Source of the DNA: Lachnospiraceae bacterium | GTDB taxonomy: Bacteria; Bacillota; Clostridia; Lachnospirales; Lachnospiraceae | DNA: 64,000 nt | Assembly: GCA_015057325.1 (NCBI GenBank) | Contig: SVEQ01000006.1 | Coordinates: 168,992-232,991, forward strand | Reading direction: 5' to 3' | In this document: piece by piece, positions 6,143 to 14,984 of the stretch | Layout: each line of letters begins with the position of its first letter | Numbering within the stretch: position 1 is the first letter of the stretch | The notes under the pieces: generated by a model | The model's input: only the letters and a program-made list of their open reading frames with translations | The model's database searches: none | What the model was told of the DNA's origin: nothing | Position numbers and translations under genes: made by a program

Positions 6143-8866
6143 TTAAGGTCTGCTTGGTGGGGTGTTTCCACCGGGACCACCCATTCCTCCTGTTGATGCT
6201 TCCGTAGTTGCGGTGAGTGTTGTTGAAGATGAACCAACATTTAATGTATAGCTGCTACCGGATGTTACTGATGGTGATGAATACATTATAAATCCGGCTG
6301 ACTTTTTGGCTGTTGTTGAGTAAAGTTCATTGCCGTTTGCATCAGATATCTTAACACTGCTTCCTTTTGATATTGAAGTAGACGTTGTCTGAATGTAAGC
6401 CTGATCTGCCTGGGTTACACCCTCAACCATTCCGTTACTTCCTATGGCAAATAATGTTACGCCACTTCCTAATACAAAGTTATCATCTCTATCAATTGCT
6501 CCGTTGTTGCCTTCTGTTCCACCGATTACAGTGATGTTGCCACCGTATGCGTAGAACGAACCGTTACAATCGATGCCGTCTCCGTTAGCTTTAAATGAAT
6601 ATGTCGTTCCTGATTCGCCCTTGTTATTTAAAGTAACACTATGCTGCGCATCATCAGCAATTTCTACTTTGAGTGTTCCAGTGTTTACTGTAAGAGAGTT
6701 GTCGTCTGTCTTATAAGATGTCTTTGTATATGTTTCTTCGCTTTCGTCTGCATATACATATGTAACCTTGTCTTTCTTGGCTGCATTTATTCCATCGTCA
6801 TTTGAATAAATGGTTACGGAAGGTTCCGCAGTATTTGTTGTACCAATTATAATGTTGCTTGCCTCTATTCCTTCATATGCAGTTTGCACATCAACAGATG
6901 CACTGTTAAGAATGTAAAGATTGTTTACAACCGATAAACCGTCATCGGAAGATTTGATTGTAATTGTACCACCACTTATCGTAGCATCATTGTTGCTGTG
7001 GATTGCATCATCCGGCGAACCGATTATTGTCTTGCTGTCGCCACCTCCCATATTGGTTGTGGTTCCACCGTTATATTTGATTCCTGTAGCGGTTGTATCA
7101 AGTGTAATTGTTCCGCCTGTAATTGTGAGTCCGCCTGAAGCTTCTTGAGTATATGTTGTTCCTGTGGTAAGTTCACTATCAGCTGCTACAGAAGTATAAC
7201 TGTAAGTCTTTGCTTTGGTACCTGCCTTGATTGCTTTATGACTTCCGGTGTCGTAATTAATTGTTTCTGTTTTTAATCCTGTGCTTTCATTTTCTGTTTC
7301 TGAATTGTAACTGCTGCCACTTACGCTGTTTGACTTGTAGAAGTTAGTGTTGGCATATTCGTAATATGTCTTTATATTAATTGTTCCGTCTGCTATAACA
7401 ACGTCTTCTGCCTGTATTCCGTCTCCGTAGCAGTTGTCTATCGTTACGGAACCGCCGGTTATAATTGCTGCTTGCCCTGCTTTGATACCGTCGCCACCGC
7501 ATTCTGTTGTGCCGATTTTCACTGTTCCGCCTGTGATCTGTGCTGTGCCGTTCTTTGCACTTATGCCGTCATCAGCACAGTTGATTGTTGTAGTTCCGCC
7601 TGCTATCGTAACAAGTCCGTTCTTGGAAGTTATACCCTTTCCGAGATTAGAGACAAGAGTAAGAGTTCCGTTGTTTATTGTAATACCGGTGTCTGTTCCT
7701 TTGAGACAGTCGCCGTTAGAGGTAACATTTATAACACCACTTTCAATAACAAGTGACTCTTTTGAAGCAATTCCGTCGGATGGGTCATTGTTTCCAAAAT
7801 CAGTAGTCTGACATGAGTCGACGATGTTGAGTGTTCCTGTGCCGGTAATGGTTATTGCTTTTTTGCTGTAAATAATTCCGTTTGCAGGTTCTTCGGTATA
7901 GTTTGCTGAACCTGTAATAGTTGAAGTTCCTTCTAATGTAAGTACCAAAGGGGCTTTGGTAGAAGATATAATTGGGGTATCGCTTGTAAGTGCAGAATTA
8001 TCAATAGTTGCATTGTTTAGTGTTATTCCAACAGTATCAGATACGCTATTAGGTATTTCTATTACTGTATTTGTTGTGTTACCCGTTAATGTATAATTTC
8101 CACCTTCATTAATCGTTACGGTTGTTGTTCCGCTTTCTTCGGTTACACTTACTTCGGTTGAAGCGGTAAGAGAAGAAAGATTAATCTCTGTTGTTTCGCC
8201 GTCCGGTGCTTCCATTCCTTTTACTGCTTCTTTTGTTGAAGTTGAACTTGCGGCTGTCGATGCTGCTGTTTCTAATTCGCTTTGAGCAGCTTCTTCGGTT
8301 TTGATTTCACTTGAAGTCGAGCCGCTTTGTGTGCTTGGAGGTGTGGGTTGAGTTCCGCCCGGATTGGTTTGTGTCTCAGTTGTTTTTTCTGTTGTACTTG
8401 TTGAACTTTGTGTAGTTGTCTGAGTAGTAGTTGCCTGTGTAGTTGTACTTTCGCTTGAACTATCTGTAGAACTATCATCGGCCTTGATTGTGTACTTGTA
8501 TGATTTTGTTTTCTTTTTAACAGAACTTGATTTTAGTTTCTTCTTTGTGATTTTAGTTGATTTCTTGACGGCATATATTTTAAGAGTTGTCGTTTTGGAA
8601 ATCTTGATTGTCTTTGATTTGCCGCTCTTAATAACCTTAGAGGTTGTCAGATTTGAGCCTGTAGTGTAATACACCTTGTAACCTTTCTTCGCTGTTATGG
8701 TTACGGATAAATCTGATGAATATGTTCCTGCTTTTTTTGATATGGTGTAAGCCTTTGTGCTTACCTTACTGCTTGCTGCAGATGAAGTTGTGGCCGACGT
8801 TGGGATGTATGCCATTATTAAGGCAAACACCATAAATCTGGCCAATAGTTTCTTTGCGTGTGTCAT
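6143..8866 (-). CDS. Secreted carbohydrate-binding-domain (DUF4353-like) beta-helix protein
   Basis: A 907-residue exported protein. Residues 1-30 are a signal peptide (KKLLARFMVFALIMAYIPTS). Residues about 38-105 look like a chitobiase C-terminal-type module (GTYSSDLSVTITAKKGYKVYYTT) followed by a Lys-rich stretch. A Ser/Thr/Gln linker (about 130-220) resembles a wall-spanning stalk. Residues 225-860 are repeated strands with recurrent TITGGT, SSDDGL and GDGI turns, the pattern of carbohydrate-binding-domain-containing (DUF4353) right-handed beta-helices. The tail is GGMGGPGGNTPPSRP, with no LPXTG anchor or SLH domain. The ribosome site AAAGGAGG lies just upstream of the start. It is transcribed alone, divergently from nhaC. 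Adhesion or glycan binding is likely but unproven. Confidence 0.85.
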   Translation of the reverse strand: MTHAKKLLARFMVFALIMAYIPTSATTSSAASSKVSTKAYTISKKAGTYSSDLSVTITAKKGYKVYYTTGSNLTTSKVIKSGKSKTIKISKTTTLKIYAVKKSTKITKKKLKSSSVKKKTKSYKYTIKADDSSTDSSSESTTTQATTTQTTTQSSTSTTEKTTETQTNPGGTQPTPPSTQSGSTSSEIKTEEAAQSELETAASTAASSTSTKEAVKGMEAPDGETTEINLSSLTASTEVSVTEESGTTTVTINEGGNYTLTGNTTNTVIEIPNSVSDTVGITLNNATIDNSALTSDTPIISSTKAPLVLTLEGTSTITGSANYTEEPANGIIYSKKAITITGTGTLNIVDSCQTTDFGNNDPSDGIASKESLVIESGVINVTSNGDCLKGTDTGITINNGTLTLVSNLGKGITSKNGLVTIAGGTTTINCADDGISAKNGTAQITGGTVKIGTTECGGDGIKAGQAAIITGGSVTIDNCYGDGIQAEDVVIADGTINIKTYYEYANTNFYKSNSVSGSSYNSETENESTGLKTETINYDTGSHKAIKAGTKAKTYSYTSVAADSELTTGTTYTQEASGGLTITGGTITLDTTATGIKYNGGTTTNMGGGDSKTIIGSPDDAIHSNNDATISGGTITIKSSDDGLSVVNNLYILNSASVDVQTAYEGIEASNIIIGTTNTAEPSVTIYSNDDGINAAKKDKVTYVYADESEETYTKTSYKTDDNSLTVNTGTLKVEIADDAQHSVTLNNKGESGTTYSFKANGDGIDCNGSFYAYGGNITVIGGTEGNNGAIDRDDNFVLGSGVTLFAIGSNGMVEGVTQADQAYIQTTSTSISKGSSVKISDANGNELYSTTAKKSAGFIMYSSPSVTSGSSYTLNVGSSSTTLTATTEASTGGMGGPGGNTPPSRP

Positions 8867-8963
8867 ATAGCTTCCTCCTTTAATAAATCGTGTACGTAGA
8901 AATCATTTCTAATGGACAATTTCTATTATGAGGTAAGTATAAAATTGAAACCTTAAAAAAATA

Positions 8964-8991
8964 TTGAAAAAAATACAAAAACTGATAAAAT
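8964..8991 (+). promoter_or_regulatory. Candidate promoter for nhaC
   Basis: TTGAAA (8964-8969), 16-bp spacer, TAAAAT (8986-8991), with TG one base before the -10. The start codon follows about 55 bp downstream. Confidence 0.55.
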
Positions 8992-9045
8992 AATTCAATG
9001 TGTAATTAATTAATTTTTATACACGGGATAAGGAGAAAAGAAACA

Positions 9046-10653
9046 ATGAAAAACAACAAGAAGATATTGATTTCGGGTATCGTGCTTTTGGTATTTTATG
9101 TAATAGCATGGTACTGCATCGAAGTAAAAAATGTAGCGGTAACAGAAACATTTTGGGCACTTCTTCCTTCGCTTATAGCGATTGTGCTTGCTTTGATTAC
9201 CAAAGAAGTATACAGTTCACTCTTTATTGGTATACTTACAGGAGCTCTCTTCTGGGGCAAGTTCCATCCGGTAGCAGTACTTAACCATGTATTCCAGGAC
9301 GGAATAGTACATGTGGTTTCGGATTCATGGAATGTCGGCATTCTTGTATTTCTCGTAATACTAGGAATGATGGTTCAGTTGATGAACAGAACCGGTGGCT
9401 CGCTTGCATTTGGTCGTTGGGCAACAACACATATCAAAGGAAGAGTAGGCGCGCAGTTAGCAACAATTCTTCTTGGAGTTTTAATATTCATAGATGATTA
9501 TTTTAACTGTTTGACGGTTGGTTCGGTAATGCGTCCGGTTACAGACAAACAGAAGATAAGCCGTGAGAAGCTTTCTTACCTTATAGATGCTACTGCGGCA
9601 CCGGTTTGTATTATTGCACCGATTTCTTCATGGGCAGCTGCGGTTGCAGGATTTGTTCAGGGCGAGAACGGTATGAGTCTTTTCTTAAAGGCAATTCCGT
9701 ATAACTTCTACGCACTTCTTACAATACTTACAATGGTACTTATTGTTACTATGAAGATTTCATTTGGCCCTATGAAGAAGTATGAAAATGATGCTCTTAC
9801 GGATGAGTACTGGGCTAAAAAGAATTATGTAGGTGCAGAAGATACTTCGCTTAAGGTTAATCACAACGGAAGAGTTATTGATATGATTATACCGATTATT
9901 CTTCTTATTGCTCTTTGTACTGTGGGTATGATATATACAGGTGGTTTCTTCAAGGGAGAAACATTTATAGATTCGTTTGCTAACAGTGATGCTTCCGTAG
10001 GACTTGTTCTCGGTTCGGCATGTGCACTTATAATTACAATTATTTTCTACTTGCTTCGCGGTGTAATATCATTTGATGATGCAATGGATTGTCTTCCTGA
10101 GGGATTTAAGCAGATGGTTCCTGCAATACTTATTCTTACGTTTGCATGGTCACTTAAGGCAATGACTGACAATCTTGGTGCTGCACCATATGTTGCAGGT
10201 ATTGTTGAGGGTTCAGCAACAGGCTTACAGGCATTTCTTCCATGTATAATATTCCTTATTGCAATCGGTCTTTCATTTGCTACAGGAACATCATGGGGAA
10301 CATTTGGTATATTAATTCCTATAGTTGTTAACTGCTTCCAGAATACAGATTACAATCTTATGATAATCTCAATTTCAGCATGTATGGCAGGAGCAGTTTG
10401 CGGTGATCATTGCTCGCCTATATCAGATACAACAATAATGTCATCGGCAGGAGCAGAGTGTGAGCATATTAATCACGTTTCAACGCAACTTCCTTACGCA
10501 CTTACTGTTGCAGCAGTATCTGCAGTAACTTATATTGCAGCGGGATTTATCAGAAACGCTTGGGTTTCATTGATAATAGGAGTAATACTTACAGTACTTG
10601 TGCTTCTTTGTATCAAGTATATGAGTGTGCCTGCGAAAGCAGAGGAACAATAA
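9046..10653 (+). CDS. nhaC: NhaC-family Na+/H+ antiporter
   Basis: A 535-residue polytopic protein with about 12 helices. The family signatures include FIDDYFNCLTVGSVMRPVTD (about 152-170), the LIDATAAPVCIIAPISSW helix, FATGTSWGTFGILIP and CGDHCSPISDTTIMSSAGA, which supply the polar residues of the ion path. Members exchange external protons or organic ions for sodium, for pH and sodium homeostasis; some are amino-acid antiporters, so substrate is uncertain. Strong AAGGAGAA site before the ATG. It has its own extended -10 promoter and no terminator before the methyltransferase gene 29 bp downstream. Confidence 0.9.
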   Translation: MKNNKKILISGIVLLVFYVIAWYCIEVKNVAVTETFWALLPSLIAIVLALITKEVYSSLFIGILTGALFWGKFHPVAVLNHVFQDGIVHVVSDSWNVGILVFLVILGMMVQLMNRTGGSLAFGRWATTHIKGRVGAQLATILLGVLIFIDDYFNCLTVGSVMRPVTDKQKISREKLSYLIDATAAPVCIIAPISSWAAAVAGFVQGENGMSLFLKAIPYNFYALLTILTMVLIVTMKISFGPMKKYENDALTDEYWAKKNYVGAEDTSLKVNHNGRVIDMIIPIILLIALCTVGMIYTGGFFKGETFIDSFANSDASVGLVLGSACALIITIIFYLLRGVISFDDAMDCLPEGFKQMVPAILILTFAWSLKAMTDNLGAAPYVAGIVEGSATGLQAFLPCIIFLIAIGLSFATGTSWGTFGILIPIVVNCFQNTDYNLMIISISACMAGAVCGDHCSPISDTTIMSSAGAECEHINHVSTQLPYALTVAAVSAVTYIAAGFIRNAWVSLIIGVILTVLVLLCIKYMSVPAKAEEQ

Positions 10654-10682
10654 TCTTATAGTGATTTAAGGCGGGGATTTAA

Positions 10683-11327
10683 ATGTCAGATACATATAAT
10701 CAGATAATCAAACATTATGAAGATTGCTTCCGTGAACACGGAGATAATTGCAGGGGTGTTGATTGGCCAAATGAAGCAGATGCTAAGGTGCGTTATAAAG
10801 TAATGTTAGATATTATTAACTATGATACATCTGCAGTTAGAAATAGCGATAGAAGCATAATGGATTTTGGCTGTGGACTTGGACATTTATACCAATATAT
10901 ACGGGATAATAATTATAACGTTAAGTATTGCGGAGTTGATATATCTGATGTGTTTTTGACGGAATGCAAAAGAAAATTTCCGGATGTTAATTTTGTTCAA
11001 ATGGATATTTTAAAAGATGATTACAAAGACTTGGTAAAAAGCGTTGATTATGTAGTGATGAATGGCGTTTTTACAGAAAAGTGCACTTTGGAATACAGGG
11101 AAATGAAAATGTACTTTGAAAAAGTTCTTAAACGTGCTTTTGAGATTTGTAATCGAGGTATTGCATTTAATGTAATGTCGAAAGATGTTGATTGGGAACG
11201 AGATGATTTGTTTCATTTGCCACTTGGTGAATTGAGTAGTTTTCTGACAAAAGATCTATCTAGAAAATATGTTGTACGTAATGACTATGGTCTCTATGAA
11301 TATACAACGTATGTGTATAAAGACTGA
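10683..11327 (+). CDS. Class I SAM-dependent methyltransferase
   Basis: A 214-residue protein with a Rossmann methyltransferase core: motif I MDFGCGLGHLYQYI (residues about 59-72), an acidic motif II YCGVDIS, FVQMDILK as motif III, and VDYVVMNGVFTEK as the substrate-side strand. The substrate is not evident. It stands 29 bp after nhaC and 56 bp before a WbqC-family gene; methyltransferase plus WbqC pairs are common in surface glycan or glycolipid clusters, which is the best contextual hint. The ribosome site GGCGGGG is adequate. No membrane segment or signal is present. Confidence 0.8.
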   Translation: MSDTYNQIIKHYEDCFREHGDNCRGVDWPNEADAKVRYKVMLDIINYDTSAVRNSDRSIMDFGCGLGHLYQYIRDNNYNVKYCGVDISDVFLTECKRKFPDVNFVQMDILKDDYKDLVKSVDYVVMNGVFTEKCTLEYREMKMYFEKVLKRAFEICNRGIAFNVMSKDVDWERDDLFHLPLGELSSFLTKDLSRKYVVRNDYGLYEYTTYVYKD

Positions 11328-11383
11328 CGATACATAGATTGGTTTTAATATGTGTCGTGCATATAACGGGGAGTGCGCATATT

Positions 11384-12076
11384 ATGAGAATAGCGGTAAT
11401 GCAACCATATTTTTTCCCATACATCGGATATTGGCAGCTAATTGGCTGTGTGGATACCTTTGTGCTTTTTGATGATGTTAATTATATTAACAGGGGCTGG
11501 ATTAACAGGAATCGCATACTTTCTAATAAGATTGACTATATTAGACTACCATTGTTAGGGGCAAGTCAGAATAAAAAGATTAATGAGGTTAGAGTTAATC
11601 TTGATGATTTGTTCTCAAAGCGTAATACAAAGATTATACATGAAACCTATAGGAAAGCCCCATATTACAAGGAAATAATGCCATTAATTGAAAAGTGGAT
11701 GTATATAGAAAATGATTTGCTTTCAGAATATCTTGGTGAGCAGATTAGAATGATTAGTAGGACTCTTGGAATAGAAAATAACACCATTTTATCGTCGTCT
11801 ATAGAAGGATTGGAAAAACTTAGGCGAGAAGATAGAATAATAGCTATATGCAGGAACTTGGGTGCTGATAAATATTACAATCCGGTTGGTGGCGTGGGAC
11901 TGTACGACAAAGGTATTTTTAAAGAAAAAGGAGTAGATTTGTTTTTCATATCCCCAAATCTTACTCCGTATAAACAGTTTGGTACAGATTTCATCCCGTC
12001 GCTTTCAATAATAGATATGCTGATGTTTTGCGGGTTGGATTATACTCGCAATATGCTTAAAGATTACAGCATTTGA
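11384..12076 (+). CDS. WbqC-family protein
   Basis: A 230-residue member of the WbqC-like family, with the diagnostic N terminus AVMQPYFFPYIGYWQL, VLFDDVNYINRGWINRNRI, the LGADKYYNPVGG segment and YKQFG near the C terminus. The family occurs in O-antigen and sugar-modification loci; its reaction is poorly characterised. The chosen ATG (11384) is preceded by GGGGAG and matches the family start; an in-frame upstream start at 11339 would add 15 atypical residues without a ribosome site. It ends tail to tail with the EamA transporter, overlapping by 13 bp. Confidence 0.85.
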   Translation: MRIAVMQPYFFPYIGYWQLIGCVDTFVLFDDVNYINRGWINRNRILSNKIDYIRLPLLGASQNKKINEVRVNLDDLFSKRNTKIIHETYRKAPYYKEIMPLIEKWMYIENDLLSEYLGEQIRMISRTLGIENNTILSSSIEGLEKLRREDRIIAICRNLGADKYYNPVGGVGLYDKGIFKEKGVDLFFISPNLTPYKQFGTDFIPSLSIIDMLMFCGLDYTRNMLKDYSI

Positions 12077-12993
12077 TTACTTGTTTTTGCAGAAAACTGA
12101 GATACAACAATTGCTGCAAACATTATAATACAACCGATTATTTCACGACCTGTTAAGAACTCGTGTAATACTATTGCAGAGGTTATGACCGCAAACACTG
12201 ACTCCATACACATGAGCAGTGAAGCGATTGTGGCCTCTGTATATTTTTGCCCGATTATCTGCAGGGTGTATGCTATTCCGCAACTCATAATTCCTGAATA
12301 AAGTAGTGGTTTTGCAGCAACAAGAATGTTGGCTATAACGGGTGTTTCAAATATGAACATCATTATAATGGAAAGTCCGCCGCCTACAAAAAACTGAAGG
12401 CACGAAAGAAGCGTGCCGTCAACCTCTTTGGAAAACTTCTCGACGCTTAATATATGTATTCCGTAGAAAAATGCACATACAAGTGCAAGTAAATCGCCCT
12501 TGTTGATGTCGAGTGATTGCCCCGGCTTGATACACAAAAAATATGTGCCGACAAATCCAAATACAACGCATATCCATGTTAGAAGCGGAACCTTCTTTTT
12601 GATAAACAGTCCAAGTATCGGAACAAAGAACATATACAGTGCCGTGATAAATGCAATCTTACCCGCGGTTGAATAATAGAAGGCAAACTGCTGGAAGTTG
12701 CTTGCGGTAAAGAATATCAGTCCCAAAATGATTCCGTATTTTAAAGCCTTTTTCGTGAATATATTTTTGACTTTCTTTTCTTCATTTTTTCTTTTTAAAA
12801 TCTCTCTTATGAATATTACCGGAAGAAGGAAGAGTCCACCCATAACGGTTCTTATTCCGTTAAAAGTAAAGGCCTCGATTTTTTCCATACCTATACTCTG
12901 GGCAACGAAGGAAGTTCCCCATATAAATGCTGTTATAAGAAGAAGGAATACTCCTTTTGCCTGTGTCTTTGATGTCGTGACTTTAGCTTTCAT
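12064..12993 (-). CDS. EamA/DMT-family drug/metabolite transporter
   Basis: A 309-residue inner-membrane protein with ten hydrophobic spans and the duplicated EamA layout: first repeat starts at VFLLLITAFIWGTSFVAQSIG, second at LLALVCAFFYGIHILSVEKF. DMT exporters move amino acids, purines or other metabolites out of the cell, sometimes into it; the substrate is unknown. A Lys-rich cytoplasmic loop (about 66-80) follows helix 2. It has its own near-consensus promoter on the minus strand and converges on the WbqC gene with a 13-bp overlap, so no room remains for an intergenic terminator. Confidence 0.9.
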   Translation of the reverse strand: MKAKVTTSKTQAKGVFLLLITAFIWGTSFVAQSIGMEKIEAFTFNGIRTVMGGLFLLPVIFIREILKRKNEEKKVKNIFTKKALKYGIILGLIFFTASNFQQFAFYYSTAGKIAFITALYMFFVPILGLFIKKKVPLLTWICVVFGFVGTYFLCIKPGQSLDINKGDLLALVCAFFYGIHILSVEKFSKEVDGTLLSCLQFFVGGGLSIIMMFIFETPVIANILVAAKPLLYSGIMSCGIAYTLQIIGQKYTEATIASLLMCMESVFAVITSAIVLHEFLTGREIIGCIIMFAAIVVSQFSAKTSNQML

Positions 12994-13026
12994 GTCAAAT
13001 CATTACCTTTCGTAAATGTCACCGCT

Positions 13027-13055
13027 ATTTTATAGGTAGTTTATTGTACTGTCAA
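13027..13055 (-). promoter_or_regulatory. Near-consensus promoter for the EamA transporter
   Basis: On the minus strand, TTGACA (13055-13050), 17-bp spacer, TAAAAT (13032-13027). It lies 34 bp before the start codon, back to back with the promoter of the cyclophilin operon. Confidence 0.65.
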
Positions 13056-13070
13056 GAATGTATGAATTTG

Positions 13071-13099
13071 TTGACAGTTTAGAGATAATCAATTAAACT
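13071..13099 (+). promoter_or_regulatory. Candidate promoter of the cyclophilin-HAD-gatCAB unit
   Basis: TTGACA at 13071-13076 and TAAACT at 13094-13099 with 17-bp spacing. A TATAAT at 13108-13113 is also present but has no good -35 partner, so the exact -10 is uncertain. Confidence 0.5.
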
Positions 13100-13137
13100 T
13101 GGAATGTTATAATAATATAAATAAGAGGTGTTTAGTT

Positions 13138-13821
13138 ATGTCTAAGAAAAATATCAAAAAAATGATTGCACTCATGGGTGCTGTTTCGTTGCTTGCATTT
13201 ACAGGATGTGGAGCAGAGAATACTGATAATAAAACAGAGGCAGACAATAAGGATTCCGATACAGCTGATAACAATGCGCAGGACAAGGCTTCTGAGGGTG
13301 ATTATTCATTTAACGGCAAGAGCTTTGTAATAACATTGTATCCTGAGATTGCACCTATCACATGTGATAACTTCCAGAAGTTAGTAGAGGGTGGTTTCTA
13401 TGACGGATTAACATTCCATAGAATAGTTGAAGGCTTTATGGCACAGGGCGGCGATCCTGTTGGAAATGGTACAGGCGGAAGCGATGAGAACATTAAGGGA
13501 GAGTTTGCTTCAAACGGTGTTGATAACAGAATCTCACATCAGAAAGGTGTTATCTCAATGGCAAGAAGCCAGAATCCTAACAGTGCATCAAGCCAGTTCT
13601 TTATCTGCTATGCAGATTGTACATTCTTAGATGGTGACTATGCAGCATTTGGTGAAGTTACTGAGGGAATGGAAGTTGTTGACGGTTTCCTTGAGGTTCC
13701 TCGTACTTTTGGTGGCGACGGTGCAATTTCTGCACCTACAGAGCCTGTTGTAATGGACAAGGTTGAAATGATCGATGCTGACGAGAACGGTAACCCAAGA
13801 GTTAAGGTTACAATGAGGTAA
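13138..13821 (+). CDS. Cyclophilin-type peptidyl-prolyl isomerase lipoprotein
   Basis: A 227-residue lipoprotein. The signal peptide ([18 protein letters not shown]) ends in a lipobox with the acylated Cys at residue 23, followed by an acidic, Asn/Asp-rich linker. Residues about 58-225 form a bacterial cyclophilin: [16 protein letters not shown] carries the catalytic Arg and the FMAQ motif, and [12 protein letters not shown] the active-site Gln/Phe. It speeds prolyl isomerisation during folding of exported proteins on the outer face of the membrane. The start at 13138 has AAGAGGTG upstream; an earlier in-frame start would put 13 polar residues before the signal. The HAD gene follows after 2 bp. 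Confidence 0.9.
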   Translation: MSKKNIKKMIALMGAVSLLAFTGCGAENTDNKTEADNKDSDTADNNAQDKASEGDYSFNGKSFVITLYPEIAPITCDNFQKLVEGGFYDGLTFHRIVEGFMAQGGDPVGNGTGGSDENIKGEFASNGVDNRISHQKGVISMARSQNPNSASSQFFICYADCTFLDGDYAAFGEVTEGMEVVDGFLEVPRTFGGDGAISAPTEPVVMDKVEMIDADENGNPRVKVTMR

Positions 13822-13823
13822 TA

Positions 13824-14648
13824 ATGAACACAAAATACGTTTTTCTTGATATAGACGGAACTTTGGTAGACGGCAACGGAATAATACCGGAAAGTGCCGA
13901 GAAAGCAATAGATTTGGCAAGAAGTAACGGGCATAAGATATTCATATGCTCGGGTCGTTCCAGATGCGAAATGCATGAGAATATCATGAAGGTTAAGCTT
14001 GACGGAATCATAGGCTCTGCGGGAGCCTATGTCGAGCTCGACGGTAAGGTTGTTTTTAATCGTTCAATGACGCCTGAAATGAACAAAAAACTTCTTGATT
14101 ATTTTGAACCGAAGAAGATGTCGATATTCTTAGAGACTGATGATGAATTGTATATTAATGAAATAGGACTTGATTATGTTGGCAAATATATCAAGTGGTG
14201 TAAGGAAAATGACGTGCCTTATGATAAGGAGTTATTTTCATTGTTGAAATCCTATGAGGGCATCAAACATCCGGAACAGCTTGGAGTTAAAAAGCTTCTG
14301 TTTGTAACGGAGGATTACACTCTTGAGCAGGTTAAGGCAGATATGTCTGATGAGTTTACGGTTGTAGATAGTGGTATCAGACTTCCGGGACACAGCGGGG
14401 AATTGTCGGAGCCAGGCATGAACAAGGGCAAGGGAATAGAGTTTCTTCTTGACTATTATGATGCGGACATAAGCGATACGATAGGTGTTGGCGACGGCGA
14501 GAATGATACAGAGATGCTTAAGTTCTGTAATGTCGGAATTGCGATGGGTAATGCAACCGAGAATCTTAAAAAGATTGCGGATTATATAACAACTGATGTG
14601 AATGATAACGGACTGTATAATGCTTTTAAGCATTTTGGTCTGATATGA
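13824..14648 (+). CDS. HAD-family (Cof-like) phosphatase
   Basis: A 274-residue Cof-type HAD hydrolase. Motif I is FLDIDGTLVDG (nucleophile D9, acid D11), motif II ICSGRS, motif III the conserved Lys near GMNKGKG, and motif IV GVGDGENDTEML. The C2B cap lies between about 85 and 185. Such enzymes dephosphorylate sugar phosphates, nucleotides or cofactors such as FMN and PLP; the substrate cannot be read. The gene starts 2 bp after the cyclophilin stop, so the two are translationally close. gatC begins 29 bp later. Confidence 0.88.
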   Translation: MNTKYVFLDIDGTLVDGNGIIPESAEKAIDLARSNGHKIFICSGRSRCEMHENIMKVKLDGIIGSAGAYVELDGKVVFNRSMTPEMNKKLLDYFEPKKMSIFLETDDELYINEIGLDYVGKYIKWCKENDVPYDKELFSLLKSYEGIKHPEQLGVKKLLFVTEDYTLEQVKADMSDEFTVVDSGIRLPGHSGELSEPGMNKGKGIEFLLDYYDADISDTIGVGDGENDTEMLKFCNVGIAMGNATENLKKIADYITTDVNDNGLYNAFKHFGLI

Positions 14649-14677
14649 ATAGATAAATGAGATAGGAGGACATGATA

Positions 14678-14965
14678 ATGCAGATTACTGATGAAACGAT
14701 TGATTATGTCGGAATACTTGCAAAGCTTGAACTTTCTGCTGAAGAGAAGGAGCAGGCAAAGAAGGATATGACAAACATGCTTGACTACGTTGGTAAGTTA
14801 AATGAGCTTGATACGGACGGAGTAGAGCCGATGAGTCATACATTTTCGGTACACAATGTATTTCGTGAAGATGTGGTTGTTAACGGTGATGACAGGGAGA
14901 ATATGCTTGCCAATGCACCTGAGAAGAAGGATGGAGCTTACAAGGTTCCACGTACATTTGATTGA
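14678..14965 (+). CDS. gatC: Aspartyl/glutamyl-tRNA amidotransferase subunit C
   Basis: A 95-residue GatC, the small belt subunit that wraps around GatA and stabilises the GatCAB complex. Features are the LAKLELSAEEKEQAKKDM helix, MLDYVGKLNELDTDGVEPM, and the C-terminal REDVVV ... AYKVPRTFD tail. ATG 14678 is 8 nt after AGGAGG (14664-14669); the ATG at 14672 is only 2 nt away and unlikely. GatCAB amidates Glu-tRNA(Gln) and Asp-tRNA(Asn), implying that this organism uses the indirect route for at least one of these. First gene of gatC-gatA-gatB. Confidence 0.95.
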   Translation: MQITDETIDYVGILAKLELSAEEKEQAKKDMTNMLDYVGKLNELDTDGVEPMSHTFSVHNVFREDVVVNGDDRENMLANAPEKKDGAYKVPRTFD

Positions 14966-14984
14966 GGTGTGAAAGGAGTAAATG

